64,000 bases of DNA from an uncultured Gemmiger sp. (GTDB lineage Bacteria; Bacillota; Clostridia; Oscillospirales; Ruminococcaceae). Position numbers and translations under genes: made by a program. Location: the NCBI RefSeq assembly GCF_934561205.1, contig NZ_CAKTFU010000011.1:22775-86774 (forward strand), given 5' to 3'. Position 1 is the first letter of the stretch; each line of letters begins with the position of its first letter. Shown here piece by piece: positions 26,800 through 34,824 of this stretch. The notes under the pieces are model-generated. The model made no database searches. It had not been told where the DNA came from and saw only the letters and a list, made by a program, of their open reading frames with translations.

Positions 26800-26911
26800 C
26801 TTCCCCTTTTGGGGGAAGCTGTCACCGCAGGTGACTGATGAGGGGGGCAGCTGCCGGATGGTTTCCCCTCATCCGGCGCGCAAGCGCGCCACCTTCCCCC
26901 CAAGGGGAAGG
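26800..26911. repeat. CTTCCCC element, copy a
   Basis: Starts with the hairpin CTTCCCC/GGGGAAG, then TGTCACCGCAGGTGACTGATGAGG, a CCGGATG...CATCCGG pair, GCGCGCAAGCGCGC, and ends CTTCCCCCCAAGGGGAAG. Its direct-repeat partner is at 27131, with a REPIN between. Confidence 0.75.
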
Positions 26912-26962
26912 CTCAGACTGTCGATAAACCTAACAAGATGATTGCGAACTCTCGGTAGGTTT

Positions 26963-27094
26963 GTAGGGAACGGTCTCGACCGTTCCGTGCTGCTTTGCAA
27001 AAAGCACGATATATCGGGAAACCACGCGCCATTCGGCGCGATTTTATGCGCTGCGCGCGGCCAGATGTGCGGATGGGTCAAGACCCATCCCTAC
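26963..27094. repeat. REPIN class 1, copy 5 (132 bp)
   Basis: Same orientation as copies 1 and 3, with the two hairpins and GTAG/CTAC ends intact; a few changes in the spacer (CACGATATATCGGG). Confidence 0.85.
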
Positions 27095-27130
27095 AAATCT
27101 TCCGGAAACAGGATTTTTCTACAAGCTGGG

Positions 27131-27241
27131 CTTCCCCTTTTGGGGGAAGCTGTCACCGCAGGTGACTGATGAGGGGGCAGCTGCCGGATGGTTTCCCCTC
27201 ATCCGGCGCGTTCCGCGCCACCTTCCCCCCAGGGGGAAGGC
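27131..27241. repeat. CTTCCCC element, copy b
   Basis: Direct repeat of 26800-26911. The remaining 27242-27460 is AT-rich and holds the uxuB leader, with a TATACT -10-like hexamer at 27371 and no other feature I can name. Confidence 0.75.
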
Positions 27242-27460
27242 TTCCCCTTACGGCAGGTTCAACCCGCATTTTCCGCCCCAAAACCCTTATTATTTCCTAA
27301 AATTCATTTTAGCGCAATTTTTGCAATTTTTCAAGCAACTACGGCCATTTTAACGAAAAAAATTGCGCGGTATACTATAAATATAGCGGGCACAAAACTG
27401 CCCACAGGGTTTAGAGCAGCCAAGGCGCTGCCGCGATTATAAAAAAGGAGAGCTACCACT

Positions 27461-29077
27461 ATGCAGATGAATGCCGCTTCTATCGTAAACCAGAAAGCCG
27501 AGTGGGAAAAGCTGGGCGTTAAGCTGCCCAAGTTCGACCACGCCGCCATGACCGCCGCCACCAAGGAGCACCCCATCTGGGTCCACTTCGGTGCGGGCAA
27601 TATCTTCCGCGGCTTTATTGCCGCCCTGCAGCAGCGCCTGCTGAACGAGGGTCTGGCCGACCGCGGCATCATTGCGGCCGACACCTTCGACTACGACATC
27701 ATTGACAAGATCTACACCCCGTTCGACAACCTGACCATGAACGTCACCCTCAACCCGGACGGCACCACCAGCCGTGAGATCATCGGTTCTGTGGCCGAGG
27801 GTCTGCGCGCCGATTCGTCCGACGCCGAGATGATGGCTCGCTTCAAGGCCATCTTCACCGATCCCAGCCTGCAGATGATCTCCTTCACCATCACCGAGAA
27901 GGGCTACGCCCTGTACCGTCCCGACGGCAGCCTGATGCCCGTTGTGCAGGCCGACATTGACGAAGGCCCCGCCCACGCCCGCCATGCCATGAGCATGGTC
28001 GCCGCCCTGCTGCTGGAGCGCTTCAACGCCGGTGCGTACCCCCTGGCCGTCGTCAGCATGGACAACTGCTCTCACAACGGCGAAAAGCTGCAGTCCAGCG
28101 TCATGACCGTTGCCAAGGCCTGGCTGGAAAAGGGCTACGTCGGTCAGGATTTCATCGACTACCTCAGCGATGAGAGCAAGATCGCCTTCCCCTGGTCCAT
28201 GATCGACAAGATCACCCCGCGCCCCCACAAGATCGTGGAGGAGCAGCTGGTTGCCGACGGCATCGAGAATATGCAGCCCATCGTCACCGGCAAGAACACC
28301 TTCATTGCCGCGTTCGTCAACGCCGAGCGCCCGCAGTATCTGGTCGTTGAGGACAAGTTCCCCAACGGCCGCCCCGCGCTGGAAAAGGCCGGCGTCTACA
28401 TGACCGACCGCGACACCGTCAACAAGACCGAGCGCATGAAGGTCACCACCTGCCTGAACCCCCTGCACACCGCCATGAGCGTTTACGGCTGCATGCTGGG
28501 CTACACCCTGATCTGCGACGAGATGAAGGACGCCGACATCGTCGCCCTCATCAAGCGTCTGGGCTATGTCGAGGGTCTGCCCGTTGTCGTTGACCCCAAG
28601 ATCATGAGCCCCAAGGCGTTCATCGACGAGGTCGTTGAGCAGCGTCTGCCCAACCCCTTTATGCCCGACGCACCCCAGCGTATCGCCACCGATACCTCCC
28701 AGAAGGTCGGCATCCGCTTTGGCGAGACCATCAAGAGCTATGTCGCCGAGGGCCGCGATCTGAACACGCTGGTGTCCATTCCTCTGGCCATCGCCGGTTG
28801 GCTGCGCTACCTGCTGGCCATCGACGACAACGGCAACGCCTTTGAGGTTTCCGCCGACCCGCTGAAGGACGACCTGCAGGCCAAGCTCGCCGGTATCGAG
28901 TTCGGCAAGCCCGAAACCGTCACCGACCAGCTGGACGGCATCCTGTCCAACGCTTCCATCTTCGGCAGCGACCTGACCAAGACTGTGCTGGCTGACAAGA
29001 TCAAGGCATACTTCAAGGCAGAGATCGCCGGTGCCGGTACTGTCCGCAAGACCCTGCACGACGCCCTGAACGGCTGA
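27461..29077 (+). CDS. uxuB: D-mannonate oxidoreductase / fructuronate reductase (mannitol dehydrogenase family)
   Basis: NAD-dependent interconversion of D-fructuronate and D-mannonate in hexuronate breakdown. 538 residues: an N-terminal Rossmann domain with IWVHFGAGNIFRGF (about residues 38-51) and a C-terminal mannitol-dehydrogenase domain (about 290-500). Followed 78 bp later by uxuA, whose product acts next, which favours fructuronate reductase over other polyol dehydrogenases. AAAGGAGAG precedes the ATG. Codon use is strongly biased, suggesting high expression. Confidence 0.9.
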   Translation: MQMNAASIVNQKAEWEKLGVKLPKFDHAAMTAATKEHPIWVHFGAGNIFRGFIAALQQRLLNEGLADRGIIAADTFDYDIIDKIYTPFDNLTMNVTLNPDGTTSREIIGSVAEGLRADSSDAEMMARFKAIFTDPSLQMISFTITEKGYALYRPDGSLMPVVQADIDEGPAHARHAMSMVAALLLERFNAGAYPLAVVSMDNCSHNGEKLQSSVMTVAKAWLEKGYVGQDFIDYLSDESKIAFPWSMIDKITPRPHKIVEEQLVADGIENMQPIVTGKNTFIAAFVNAERPQYLVVEDKFPNGRPALEKAGVYMTDRDTVNKTERMKVTTCLNPLHTAMSVYGCMLGYTLICDEMKDADIVALIKRLGYVEGLPVVVDPKIMSPKAFIDEVVEQRLPNPFMPDAPQRIATDTSQKVGIRFGETIKSYVAEGRDLNTLVSIPLAIAGWLRYLLAIDDNGNAFEVSADPLKDDLQAKLAGIEFGKPETVTDQLDGILSNASIFGSDLTKTVLADKIKAYFKAEIAGAGTVRKTLHDALNG

Positions 29078-29155
29078 TAAGACAACACAGGACCCCGCGC
29101 CGCCCGGCGGCGTACAATCAGATAAACGAAATTCATAAAATAAAAGGAGGCCCCT

Positions 29156-30253
29156 ATGCCAATGCAAATGGGTTGGCGCTGGTACGGTGAGGGCAACGAC
29201 CCCATCACCCTGCGCGACATCAAGCAAATCCCCGGTGTTACCAGCATCGTCTGGGCGCTGCATCACAAGATGCCCGGCGAAATCTGGGAGGAGTCCGAAA
29301 TCAAGGAAGTTATGGACCAGCTGCACGAGTACGGCTTCAACGGCGACGTTGTCGAGTCCGTGAATGTCCATGACGACATCAAGATCGGCCTGCCCACCCG
29401 CGACAAGTACATCGAAAACTACAAGCAGTGCATCCGCAACCTGTCCAAGTTCGGTGTCAAGGTCATCTGCTACAACTTTATGCCCATCTTTGACTGGACC
29501 CGCACCGACCTGTTCCACCCCGTGGGTGACGGCTCCACCGCCCTGTTCTATCAGAAGGACATGATCCAGGACGACTACAAGGCGATGGCAAAGTACATCC
29601 TCGACTTCACCGAGAAGTACAACATGACCTTCCCCGGCTGGGAGCCGGAGCGTATGGCGAAGCTGGACGAGCTGTTCAAGGCATATGCCCCCGTCACCAA
29701 GGAGAAACTGTGGGATAACCTGAAGTACTTCCTCGAAGCGCTGATGCCCACCTGCCGCGAGTGCGACGTCAAGATGGCCATCCATATGGATGATCCCCCG
29801 TGGGATATCTTTGGTCTGCCCCGCCTGCTGACCAACGCCGAGAACATCGACCGCTTCCTGTCCATGGTGGACGACCCGTACAACTGCCTGACCCTGTGCA
29901 GCGGCAGCCTGAACGCCGACCCCAACAACAACGTTGCCGAGATCGTGCGCAAGCATTGCGACCGCATCGCCTTTGCCCACATCCGCAACATCCACCACTT
30001 CGACAACGGCGATTTCAGCGAGGCCGCCCACCGCGATTGCTGCGGCGAGACCGGCATCATTGAGATCCTGCGCGCCTACCACGACGGCGGCTACGAGGGC
30101 TATATCCGCCCCGACCACGGCCGCCAGCTGTGGGAGGAAGGCCCCGGCAACTGCCGCCCCGGCTACGGCAAGTACGACCGCGCCCTGGGCATCCAGTATA
30201 TGCTGGGCGTCTGGGACCTGCTCGACCGTCTGGACGAGGAAAAGAATAAGTAA
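29156..30253 (+). CDS. uxuA: Mannonate dehydratase
   Basis: Dehydrates D-mannonate to 2-keto-3-deoxygluconate. 365 residues, xylose-isomerase-like TIM barrel. Family stretches GWRWYGEGNDPITL at the N-terminus, CYNFMPIFDWTRTDL (about 105-119), MAIHMDDPPW (about 204-213) and the metal-site CSGSLNADPNN (about 245). AAAAGGAGG ribosome site. Likely co-transcribed with uxuB; uxaC and kdgK/kdgA are not in the window. Confidence 0.95.
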   Translation: MPMQMGWRWYGEGNDPITLRDIKQIPGVTSIVWALHHKMPGEIWEESEIKEVMDQLHEYGFNGDVVESVNVHDDIKIGLPTRDKYIENYKQCIRNLSKFGVKVICYNFMPIFDWTRTDLFHPVGDGSTALFYQKDMIQDDYKAMAKYILDFTEKYNMTFPGWEPERMAKLDELFKAYAPVTKEKLWDNLKYFLEALMPTCRECDVKMAIHMDDPPWDIFGLPRLLTNAENIDRFLSMVDDPYNCLTLCSGSLNADPNNNVAEIVRKHCDRIAFAHIRNIHHFDNGDFSEAAHRDCCGETGIIEILRAYHDGGYEGYIRPDHGRQLWEEGPGNCRPGYGKYDRALGIQYMLGVWDLLDRLDEEKNK

Positions 30254-30281
30254 TCTCCGTTTTCTTCATACGAACCTATAC

Positions 30282-30313
30282 AAAAAGGGCAGCCTGCAAG
30301 GGCTGCCCTTTTT
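30282..30313 (+). terminator. Terminator after uxuA
   Basis: AAAAAGGGCAGCC TGCAAG GGCTGCCCTTTTT, symmetrical. Confidence 0.85.
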
Positions 30314-30340
30314 GTGTTATATGGCTTTTCCGGCAGGTTT

Positions 30341-30368
30341 GTAGGGGCGGGGCATTGCCCCGCCCGCG
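30341..30368 (+). repeat. Single GTAG palindrome (GCGGGGC type)
   Basis: GTAGGGGCGGGGCATTGCCCCGCCCGCG, first of a tandem series. Confidence 0.7.
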
Positions 30369-30402
30369 ACCTGCCGCCATAGGAAACCTTGCGGGTACAT
30401 TT

Positions 30403-30428
30403 GTAGGGAACGCATATATGCGTCCCGC
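30403..30428 (+). repeat. Single GTAG palindrome (ACGCATATATGCGT type)
   Basis: GTAGGGAACGCATATATGCGTCCCGC, 62 bp after the previous palindrome in the same orientation. Confidence 0.7.
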
Positions 30429-30461
30429 AGCTAGTAGAAAAAGCCTGCTTCCGGGACATTT

Positions 30462-30593
30462 GTAGGGATGGGTCTTGACCCATCCGCACATCTGGCCGCG
30501 CGCAGCGCATTAAATCGCGCCGAATGGCGCGCTATTTCCTGATACATCGTACAATCGGCTAGGTTGCAAGGAGAGGTCAAGACCCCTCCCTAC
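30462..30593. repeat. REPIN class 1, copy 6 (132 bp, diverged)
   Basis: Left hairpin GGATGGGTC/GACCCATCC intact; right hairpin altered to GGAGAGGTC/GACCCCTCC (one mismatch) but still ending CCTAC. Spacer partly replaced. Confidence 0.75.
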
Positions 30594-30646
30594 GAATAAG
30601 CGGATGATGAGCGATTATAGGCAAAGCACCCATTTCCGGCAGGTTT

Positions 30647-30737
30647 GTAGGGGACGCATATATGCGTCCCGTGCCGTTTGCCCGTCATATCGCAATATCC
30701 GGGCGGTTGCAACGGGCGGCATATATGCCGCCCCTAC
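30647..30737. repeat. REPIN class 2, copy 2 (91 bp)
   Basis: GTAGGGGACGCATATATGCGTCCC at the left and inverted GGGCGGCATATATGCCGCCC-CTAC at the right, i.e. the reverse of 18920-19010. Confidence 0.8.
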
Positions 30738-30771
30738 AAATAACCCGGTAAATAGCGGTTTCCGTTATGTC

Positions 30772-30797
30772 GCGGGCGGGGCGTGCCCCGCCCCTAC
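30772..30797 (-). repeat. Single GTAG palindrome (GCGGGGC type), inverted
   Basis: CGGGCGGGGCGTGCCCCGCCCCTAC. Confidence 0.7.
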
Positions 30798-30809
30798 CGC
30801 GAGGTAAAG

Positions 30810-30920
30810 CCTTCCCCTTGGGGGGAAGGTGGCGCGGAACGCGCCGGATGAGGGGGAAGTGTCCGGCAAGTGCCCCCTCATCAGTCACCTACGGTGACAG
30901 CTTCCCCCAAAGGGGGAAGC
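30810..30920. repeat. CTTCCCC element, copy c (reversed)
   Basis: Reverse orientation of copies a and b, with the CTTCCCC/GGGGAAG hairpins at both ends and the GTCACC/GGTGAC pair inside. Confidence 0.75.
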
Positions 30921-30930
30921 CGCCGTGCGG

Positions 30931-31027
30931 TATGACCCGAACGGGAATCTCCCGCGGGCTAAGCAAAGCCCCACCGGGGCTTTGCTTGCGCACTGCGGTG
31001 CGCCGCCCTGTTCGATTCCTCGTACGG
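30931..31027. repeat. Segment bounded by inverted copies of the tRNA-Glu 3' end
   Basis: TATGACCCGAACGGGAATC (30931-30949) matches the 3' end of the adjacent tRNA-Glu at 31066-31084 in 18 of 19 positions. TTCGATTCCTCGTACGG (31011-31027) resembles its T-arm in the opposite orientation. Between them is a perfect 12-bp hairpin, AAGCAAAGCCCC/GGGGCTTTGCTT. Confidence 0.5.
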
Positions 31028-31030
31028 AAA

Positions 31031-31066
31031 CAAAAAAAATCCTCATCCTGAGATGAGGAATTTTTT
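31031..31066 (-). terminator. Terminator of the tRNA-Met/tRNA-Glu transcript
   Basis: CCTCATC CTGA GATGAGG hairpin; on the minus strand it is followed by a run of eight T. Confidence 0.85.
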
Positions 31067-31067
31067 A

Positions 31068-31139
31068 TGACCCGTACGGGAATCGAACCCATGTTACAGC
31101 CGTGAAAGGGCCGTGTCTTAACCGCTTGACCAACGGGCC
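31068..31139 (-). tRNA. tRNA-Glu (TTC)
   Basis: 72 nt, CCA not encoded. Acceptor stem GGCCCGT/ACGGGTC, anticodon loop CTTTCAC with stem CGGCC/GGCTG, T-loop GGTTCGATTCC. Discriminator A. Confidence 0.95.
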
Positions 31140-31147
31140 TTACAAAT

Positions 31148-31226
31148 ACAGAGCTTCGCTAAAACCTCCGACTTTCATCGTCCACTACTGCGGACGACCG
31201 TCCCCCTTATCTTAGCGAAACTCTGT
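31148..31226. other. Inverted repeat in the tRNA spacer
   Basis: ACAGAGCTTCGCTAA (31148-31162) and TTAGCGAAACTCTGT (31212-31226) pair at 14 of 15 positions around a 49-nt loop, joining the two tRNAs. Possibly a processing structure. Confidence 0.6.
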
Positions 31227-31230
31227 AACG

Positions 31231-31307
31231 TGGTAGCGGTAACTGGATTTGAACCGGTGACACTTCGGGTATGAACCGAATGCTCTAGCCAACTGAGCTA
31301 TACCGCC
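31231..31307 (-). tRNA. tRNA-Met (CAT)
   Basis: 77 nt including an encoded CCA. Acceptor GGCGGTA/TACCGCT, anticodon stem TTCGG/CCGAA with loop TTCATAC, T-loop GGTTCAAATCC. An elongator type by its first pair; a tRNA-Ile2 with lysidine-modified CAT cannot be fully excluded. Confidence 0.9.
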
Positions 31308-31338
31308 ATGTATTGTCCGCGCTTCAAGGCGCTCTATT

Positions 31339-31367
31339 ATTATACGCAATCGGGCGGCATTTGTCAA
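31339..31367 (-). promoter_or_regulatory. Promoter of the tRNA pair
   Basis: On the minus strand TTGACA (31367-31362), exactly 17 bp, TATAAT (31344-31339). Perfect consensus, 32 bp before tRNA-Met. Confidence 0.9.
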
Positions 31368-31395
31368 GCGATTTTTTGCAAAAAATCAAACTTTT

Positions 31396-31432
31396 TGAAA
31401 AAAATCTGCCCGCGGCAAGCAGCCGCGGGCAG
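31396..31432 (-). terminator. serS terminator
   Basis: 12-bp perfect stem TCTGCCCGCGGC/GCCGCGGGCAGA with an A-run that reads as a T-run on the minus strand. Confidence 0.85.
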
Positions 31433-31455
31433 ACCGATTTCTATTTCAGAACCAA

Positions 31456-32766
31456 TTATTTCTTGTTGGGCACCAGAACGGCCTTGCCGCCCATATAGGG
31501 GCGCAGCACCTCGGGGATGGTAACGCTGCCGTCCGCCTGCAGGTGGTTCTCCAGGAAGGCGATCAGCATACGCGGGGGCGCCACGCAGGTGTTGTTCAGG
31601 GTGTGGGCCAGCTGCGGCTTGCCGTCCTCGTCCTTATAGCGGATGTGCAGGCGGCGGGCCTGTGCATCGCCCAGGTTGGAGCAGCTGCAAACCTCAAAAT
31701 ACTTCTGCTGGCGGGGGCTCCAAGCCTCGATGTCGCAGCTCTTGACCTTCAGATCCGCCAAGTCGCCGGAGCAGCACTCCAGCTGGCGGACAGGGATCTC
31801 CAGAGAGCGGAACAGCTCCACCGAGTTTTTCCACAGGCGGTTGTACCAGTCCATGCTGTCCTCGGGCTTGCAGACGACGATCATCTCCTGCTTTTCAAAC
31901 TGGTGGATGCGGTAGATGCCGCGCTCCTCGATGCCGTGGGCGCCCTTCTCCTTGCGGAAGCAGGGGGAGTAGCTGGTCAGGGTGAGGGGCAGGGAAGTGC
32001 CTTCCAGCGTCTGGTCAATGAAGCGACCGATCATCGTGTGCTCGGATGTGCCGATCAGATACAGATCCTCACCCTCGATTTTGTACATCATAGCGTCCAT
32101 TTCGGGGAAGGACATAACGCCCTTGACGACGTCGCCATGCATCATGAACGGGGGAATCACATAGGTAAAGCCCTTTTTGTCGATCATGAAATCGCGGGCG
32201 TAGGCCAGCACAGCCTCGTGCAGGCGGGCCATGTCGCCCAGCAGGTAGTAGAAACCGTTGCCGGAAACGCGGCCGGCGGCGTCCAGATCGATGCCGTTGA
32301 AGCTCTCCATGATTTCAACGTGGTAGGGGATGGGGTAGTCGGGCACGACAGGATCGCCGAAGCGCTGAACTTCAACATTGTGGCTGTCATCGGGGCCGAT
32401 GGGCACGCTGGGGTCAATCATCTGCGGGATGGTGTACATGATCTCCTGGATCTTTGCCTGCAGCTCGTCCTCTTTGGCCTCCAGCTCTTTCAGGCGGTCG
32501 GCCTGTGCGGTGACCTGCTTCTTGACTTCCTCGGCTTCGGCGGCCTTGGCGGGGTCCTTCTTGGCCTGACCCATCAGCATGCCGATCTGCTTGGACAGCT
32601 TGTTGCGGTTGGCGCGCAGGTCGCTGGCCTCACCGATGGCGGCGCGGTACTCGGCATCCAGACGGATGACCTCATCCACCAGCGGCAGCTTGCTGTCCTG
32701 GAACTTTTTGCGGATATTCTCCTTGACAAGCTCAGGGTTTTCGCGTACAAAACGAATGTCTAACAT
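31456..32766 (-). CDS. serS: Seryl-tRNA synthetase
   Basis: Charges tRNA-Ser. 436 residues: an N-terminal coiled-coil arm (about 30-100, rich in charged heptads) and a class II catalytic core with motif 2 SPCFRKEKGAHG (about 270) and motif 3 APPRMLIAFLENH (about 398-410). Only 45 bp downstream of parB on the same strand, so it may be read through from parA-parB. No T-box leader is visible in that short gap. Confidence 0.97.
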   Translation of the reverse strand: MLDIRFVRENPELVKENIRKKFQDSKLPLVDEVIRLDAEYRAAIGEASDLRANRNKLSKQIGMLMGQAKKDPAKAAEAEEVKKQVTAQADRLKELEAKEDELQAKIQEIMYTIPQMIDPSVPIGPDDSHNVEVQRFGDPVVPDYPIPYHVEIMESFNGIDLDAAGRVSGNGFYYLLGDMARLHEAVLAYARDFMIDKKGFTYVIPPFMMHGDVVKGVMSFPEMDAMMYKIEGEDLYLIGTSEHTMIGRFIDQTLEGTSLPLTLTSYSPCFRKEKGAHGIEERGIYRIHQFEKQEMIVVCKPEDSMDWYNRLWKNSVELFRSLEIPVRQLECCSGDLADLKVKSCDIEAWSPRQQKYFEVCSCSNLGDAQARRLHIRYKDEDGKPQLAHTLNNTCVAPPRMLIAFLENHLQADGSVTIPEVLRPYMGGKAVLVPNKK

Positions 32767-32811
32767 GATACTTTACACTCCTCATATTGGTAAAATATGG
32801 CATCTATAGTT

Positions 32812-33702
32812 TTAGTCCTGCCGTTCGGGGTCATACTGCCCCAAAAGGCTGACGAACTGCTGCAGCATCTCATCGCTGTAAAAGTCGATTTTCAGCGAGC
32901 CTTTGCCGTCCTTGTAGTCGACGTGGACCTCGCTGCCGGTGACCTCTTTCAGCGCGGCCTCGATCTCCACCGCGCGCTTGGGACGGTTAAAGGGGTCGGG
33001 CTTGGGCTTGGGCGGTTTGGGCGGCTTGGACAGCTTTTTGCAAAGCACCTCGGTCTGGCGGACGTTCAAGCCTTTTTCGGCAATTTCCTTGGCGGCGTCC
33101 TGCATCAGCCCGGCGCTGGGCAAGCCCAGAAGCACCTTGGCATGTCCGGTGGAAAGCTGCCCGCCGCGCACTTGGGTGCGCACGTCGTCGGGCAGGGTGA
33201 GCAGACGCAAACTGTTGGCGACGGCGCTGCGGCTTTTGCCCAACCGCTTGGCGGCGGTTTCCTGCGTTAAGCCGTACTTTTCAATCAGCTGCTTGCAGCC
33301 TTCGGCGACCTCGATGGGGTCCAGGTCCTCGCGCTGCAGGTTTTCGATCAGCGCTAAGGCGGCGGCCTGCTCGTCGGTGACGTCCTTGATTAAAACGGGC
33401 ACCTCGTCCAGACCCGCCAGCCGCGCGGCGCGCCAGCGGCGCTCGCCCGCGATGATGATGTACCCGGTACCCAGCTTTTTGGGGCGCACGGCGATGGGCT
33501 GCAGCAGGCCGTTTTCGGTGATGCTGGCGGCCAGCTGGTTCAGCGCATCCTGGTCAAAATGCTTGCGGGGCTGCTCGGGGTCGGGTTCAATTTCCCGCAA
33601 AGGCAGGGTGGAAACGCCCGCGTCGTCGCCGGTCGTTTCGGGCAGGTCGGCAAACAGGGTGTCCAGACCCTTGCCAAGCCCGCCCAGCTTTTTCTTTGCC
33701 AT
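32812..33702 (-). CDS. parB: Chromosome partition protein ParB/Spo0J
   Basis: Binds parS, spreads and loads SMC; CTP-dependent clamp. 296 residues: an N-terminal ParB/Srx domain with the GERRWRAARLAGL motif (about 88-100), a helix-turn-helix LTQETAAKRLGKSRSAVANSLRLL (split around residue 150) and a C-terminal dimerisation domain. Start at ATG 33702 with AGGAGG 6 bp upstream; a GTG two codons earlier is less likely. Adjacent to parA, with two parS sites within 3 kb. Confidence 0.95.
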   Translation of the reverse strand: MAKKKLGGLGKGLDTLFADLPETTGDDAGVSTLPLREIEPDPEQPRKHFDQDALNQLAASITENGLLQPIAVRPKKLGTGYIIIAGERRWRAARLAGLDEVPVLIKDVTDEQAAALALIENLQREDLDPIEVAEGCKQLIEKYGLTQETAAKRLGKSRSAVANSLRLLTLPDDVRTQVRGGQLSTGHAKVLLGLPSAGLMQDAAKEIAEKGLNVRQTEVLCKKLSKPPKPPKPKPDPFNRPKRAVEIEAALKEVTGSEVHVDYKDGKGSLKIDFYSDEMLQQFVSLLGQYDPERQD

Positions 33703-33720
33703 AGGCACCTCCTGTGCGGT

Positions 33721-34485
33721 TTAGTGTTCGTTGTGGTTTAAGAATTCCCGCGCCAGCTCCATGTAGGCCTCGCTGCCCTTGCCGTTCGGCTCATAGAAAT
33801 TGATGGGCATACCGAAGCTGGGCGCTTCCGACAGGCGGACAGAGCGGGGGATGACCGCCTTGTACACCTTGTCGCCGTAGTATTTTTTGACCTGCGCGAC
33901 GACCTGCATCGTCAGGTTCAGCCGCCCGGAGTACATCGTGAACAGCACACCCTCGATGTCCAGATAGCGGTTGTACTTTTTGCGCACGATTTTTAAGGTG
34001 TTCATCAGCTCGGTCAGGCCTTCCAGCGCGAAATACTCGCACTGCAGGGGGATCAGCACCGTGTCGCTGGCGCACAGGCCGTTGACGGTCAGCAGGTCGA
34101 GCGACGGCGGGCAGTCGATGAAGATGTAATCGTACAGCGGCACGATGGGCGCCAGCACGCTGCGCAGACGCATTTCGCGCCGGGGCAGGTTGACCAGCTC
34201 GACCGCCGCGCCCGCCAGCTGTGTGTTGGACGGCAGCAAATCGGCGTTGTACTCGGTCTTGACAATGGCGGAGCGCACATCGTCGTCGTCGATCAGGCAG
34301 GTGTAGACGTCGGCGTCCAGCTTGTTTTTGGACACGCCGTAGGCGCTGGTGGTGTTGCCCTGCGGGTCGAGATCGACGATCAGCACCCGTTTGCCCAGCG
34401 CAGCCACGCAGGACGACAGGTTGACGGCGGTCGTGGTTTTGCCCACGCCGCCCTTTTGGTTTGCCACTGCAACGACCTTTGCCAC
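33721..34485 (-). CDS. parA: Chromosome partition ATPase ParA/Soj
   Basis: 254-residue MinD/ParA ATPase working with ParB in chromosome segregation and, in Bacillus, in DnaA control. Deviant Walker A motif KGGVGKTTTAVNLS (residues 10-23), Walker B IFIDCPPSLDLL (about 120) and a full-length C-terminus. Ends 18 bp before parB. TTAGGAGG precedes the start. Confidence 0.96.
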   Translation of the reverse strand: MAKVVAVANQKGGVGKTTTAVNLSSCVAALGKRVLIVDLDPQGNTTSAYGVSKNKLDADVYTCLIDDDDVRSAIVKTEYNADLLPSNTQLAGAAVELVNLPRREMRLRSVLAPIVPLYDYIFIDCPPSLDLLTVNGLCASDTVLIPLQCEYFALEGLTELMNTLKIVRKKYNRYLDIEGVLFTMYSGRLNLTMQVVAQVKKYYGDKVYKAVIPRSVRLSEAPSFGMPINFYEPNGKGSEAYMELAREFLNHNEH

Positions 34486-34586
34486 CTTGTTGACCTCCTA
34501 AAAAACGCAGAAATAGATGTACAAACCTATTATAGCACATTGCGCGGGCATAAAAAAGGGGGCAAACACAAAAAATCCCCCGCAAA

Positions 34587-34602
34587 TGTTCCACGTGGAA
34601 CA
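34587..34602. promoter_or_regulatory. parS site 1
   Basis: TGTTCCACGTGGAACA, a perfect 16-bp palindrome identical to the common bacterial parS form. Located between parA and noc. Confidence 0.9.
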
Positions 34603-34650
34603 TTGAGGGGGAGGGTTGCGGGTCATTGGGGGAGAGGGAGCGTTGTTCAA

Positions 34651-34787
34651 ATAAGAAATAATAAATAAGAAATGTGGTGTGCCCGCCGCGCGGGCACATT
34701 TTTATGACGCGGGAAACTATCGTTTGTTTGTGCCTTTGGCACAAACTCCACCTTATTTATTATCTATTATCTTTTATCTATTATCTC
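34651..34787. repeat. AGATAA-arm element, copy c (two arms)
   Basis: Left arm ATAAGAAATAATAAATAAG, then the GTGTGCCCGC/GCGGGCAC hairpin, then the TTTGTGCC/GGCACAAA hairpin and the right arm of TTATCTATTATC units. Confidence 0.75.
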
Positions 34788-34824
34788 TGTGTAATATTTT
34801 CCGGTCAGGCATTTGCTTTATCCA

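Noticed and set aside
27437..30118. 893-codon minus-strand frame opposite uxuB-uxuA
   Set aside because: Long antisense frame caused by GC-rich codon bias; composition (Val/Gly/His/Gln rich) is unlike a protein family and the plus-strand genes are certain.
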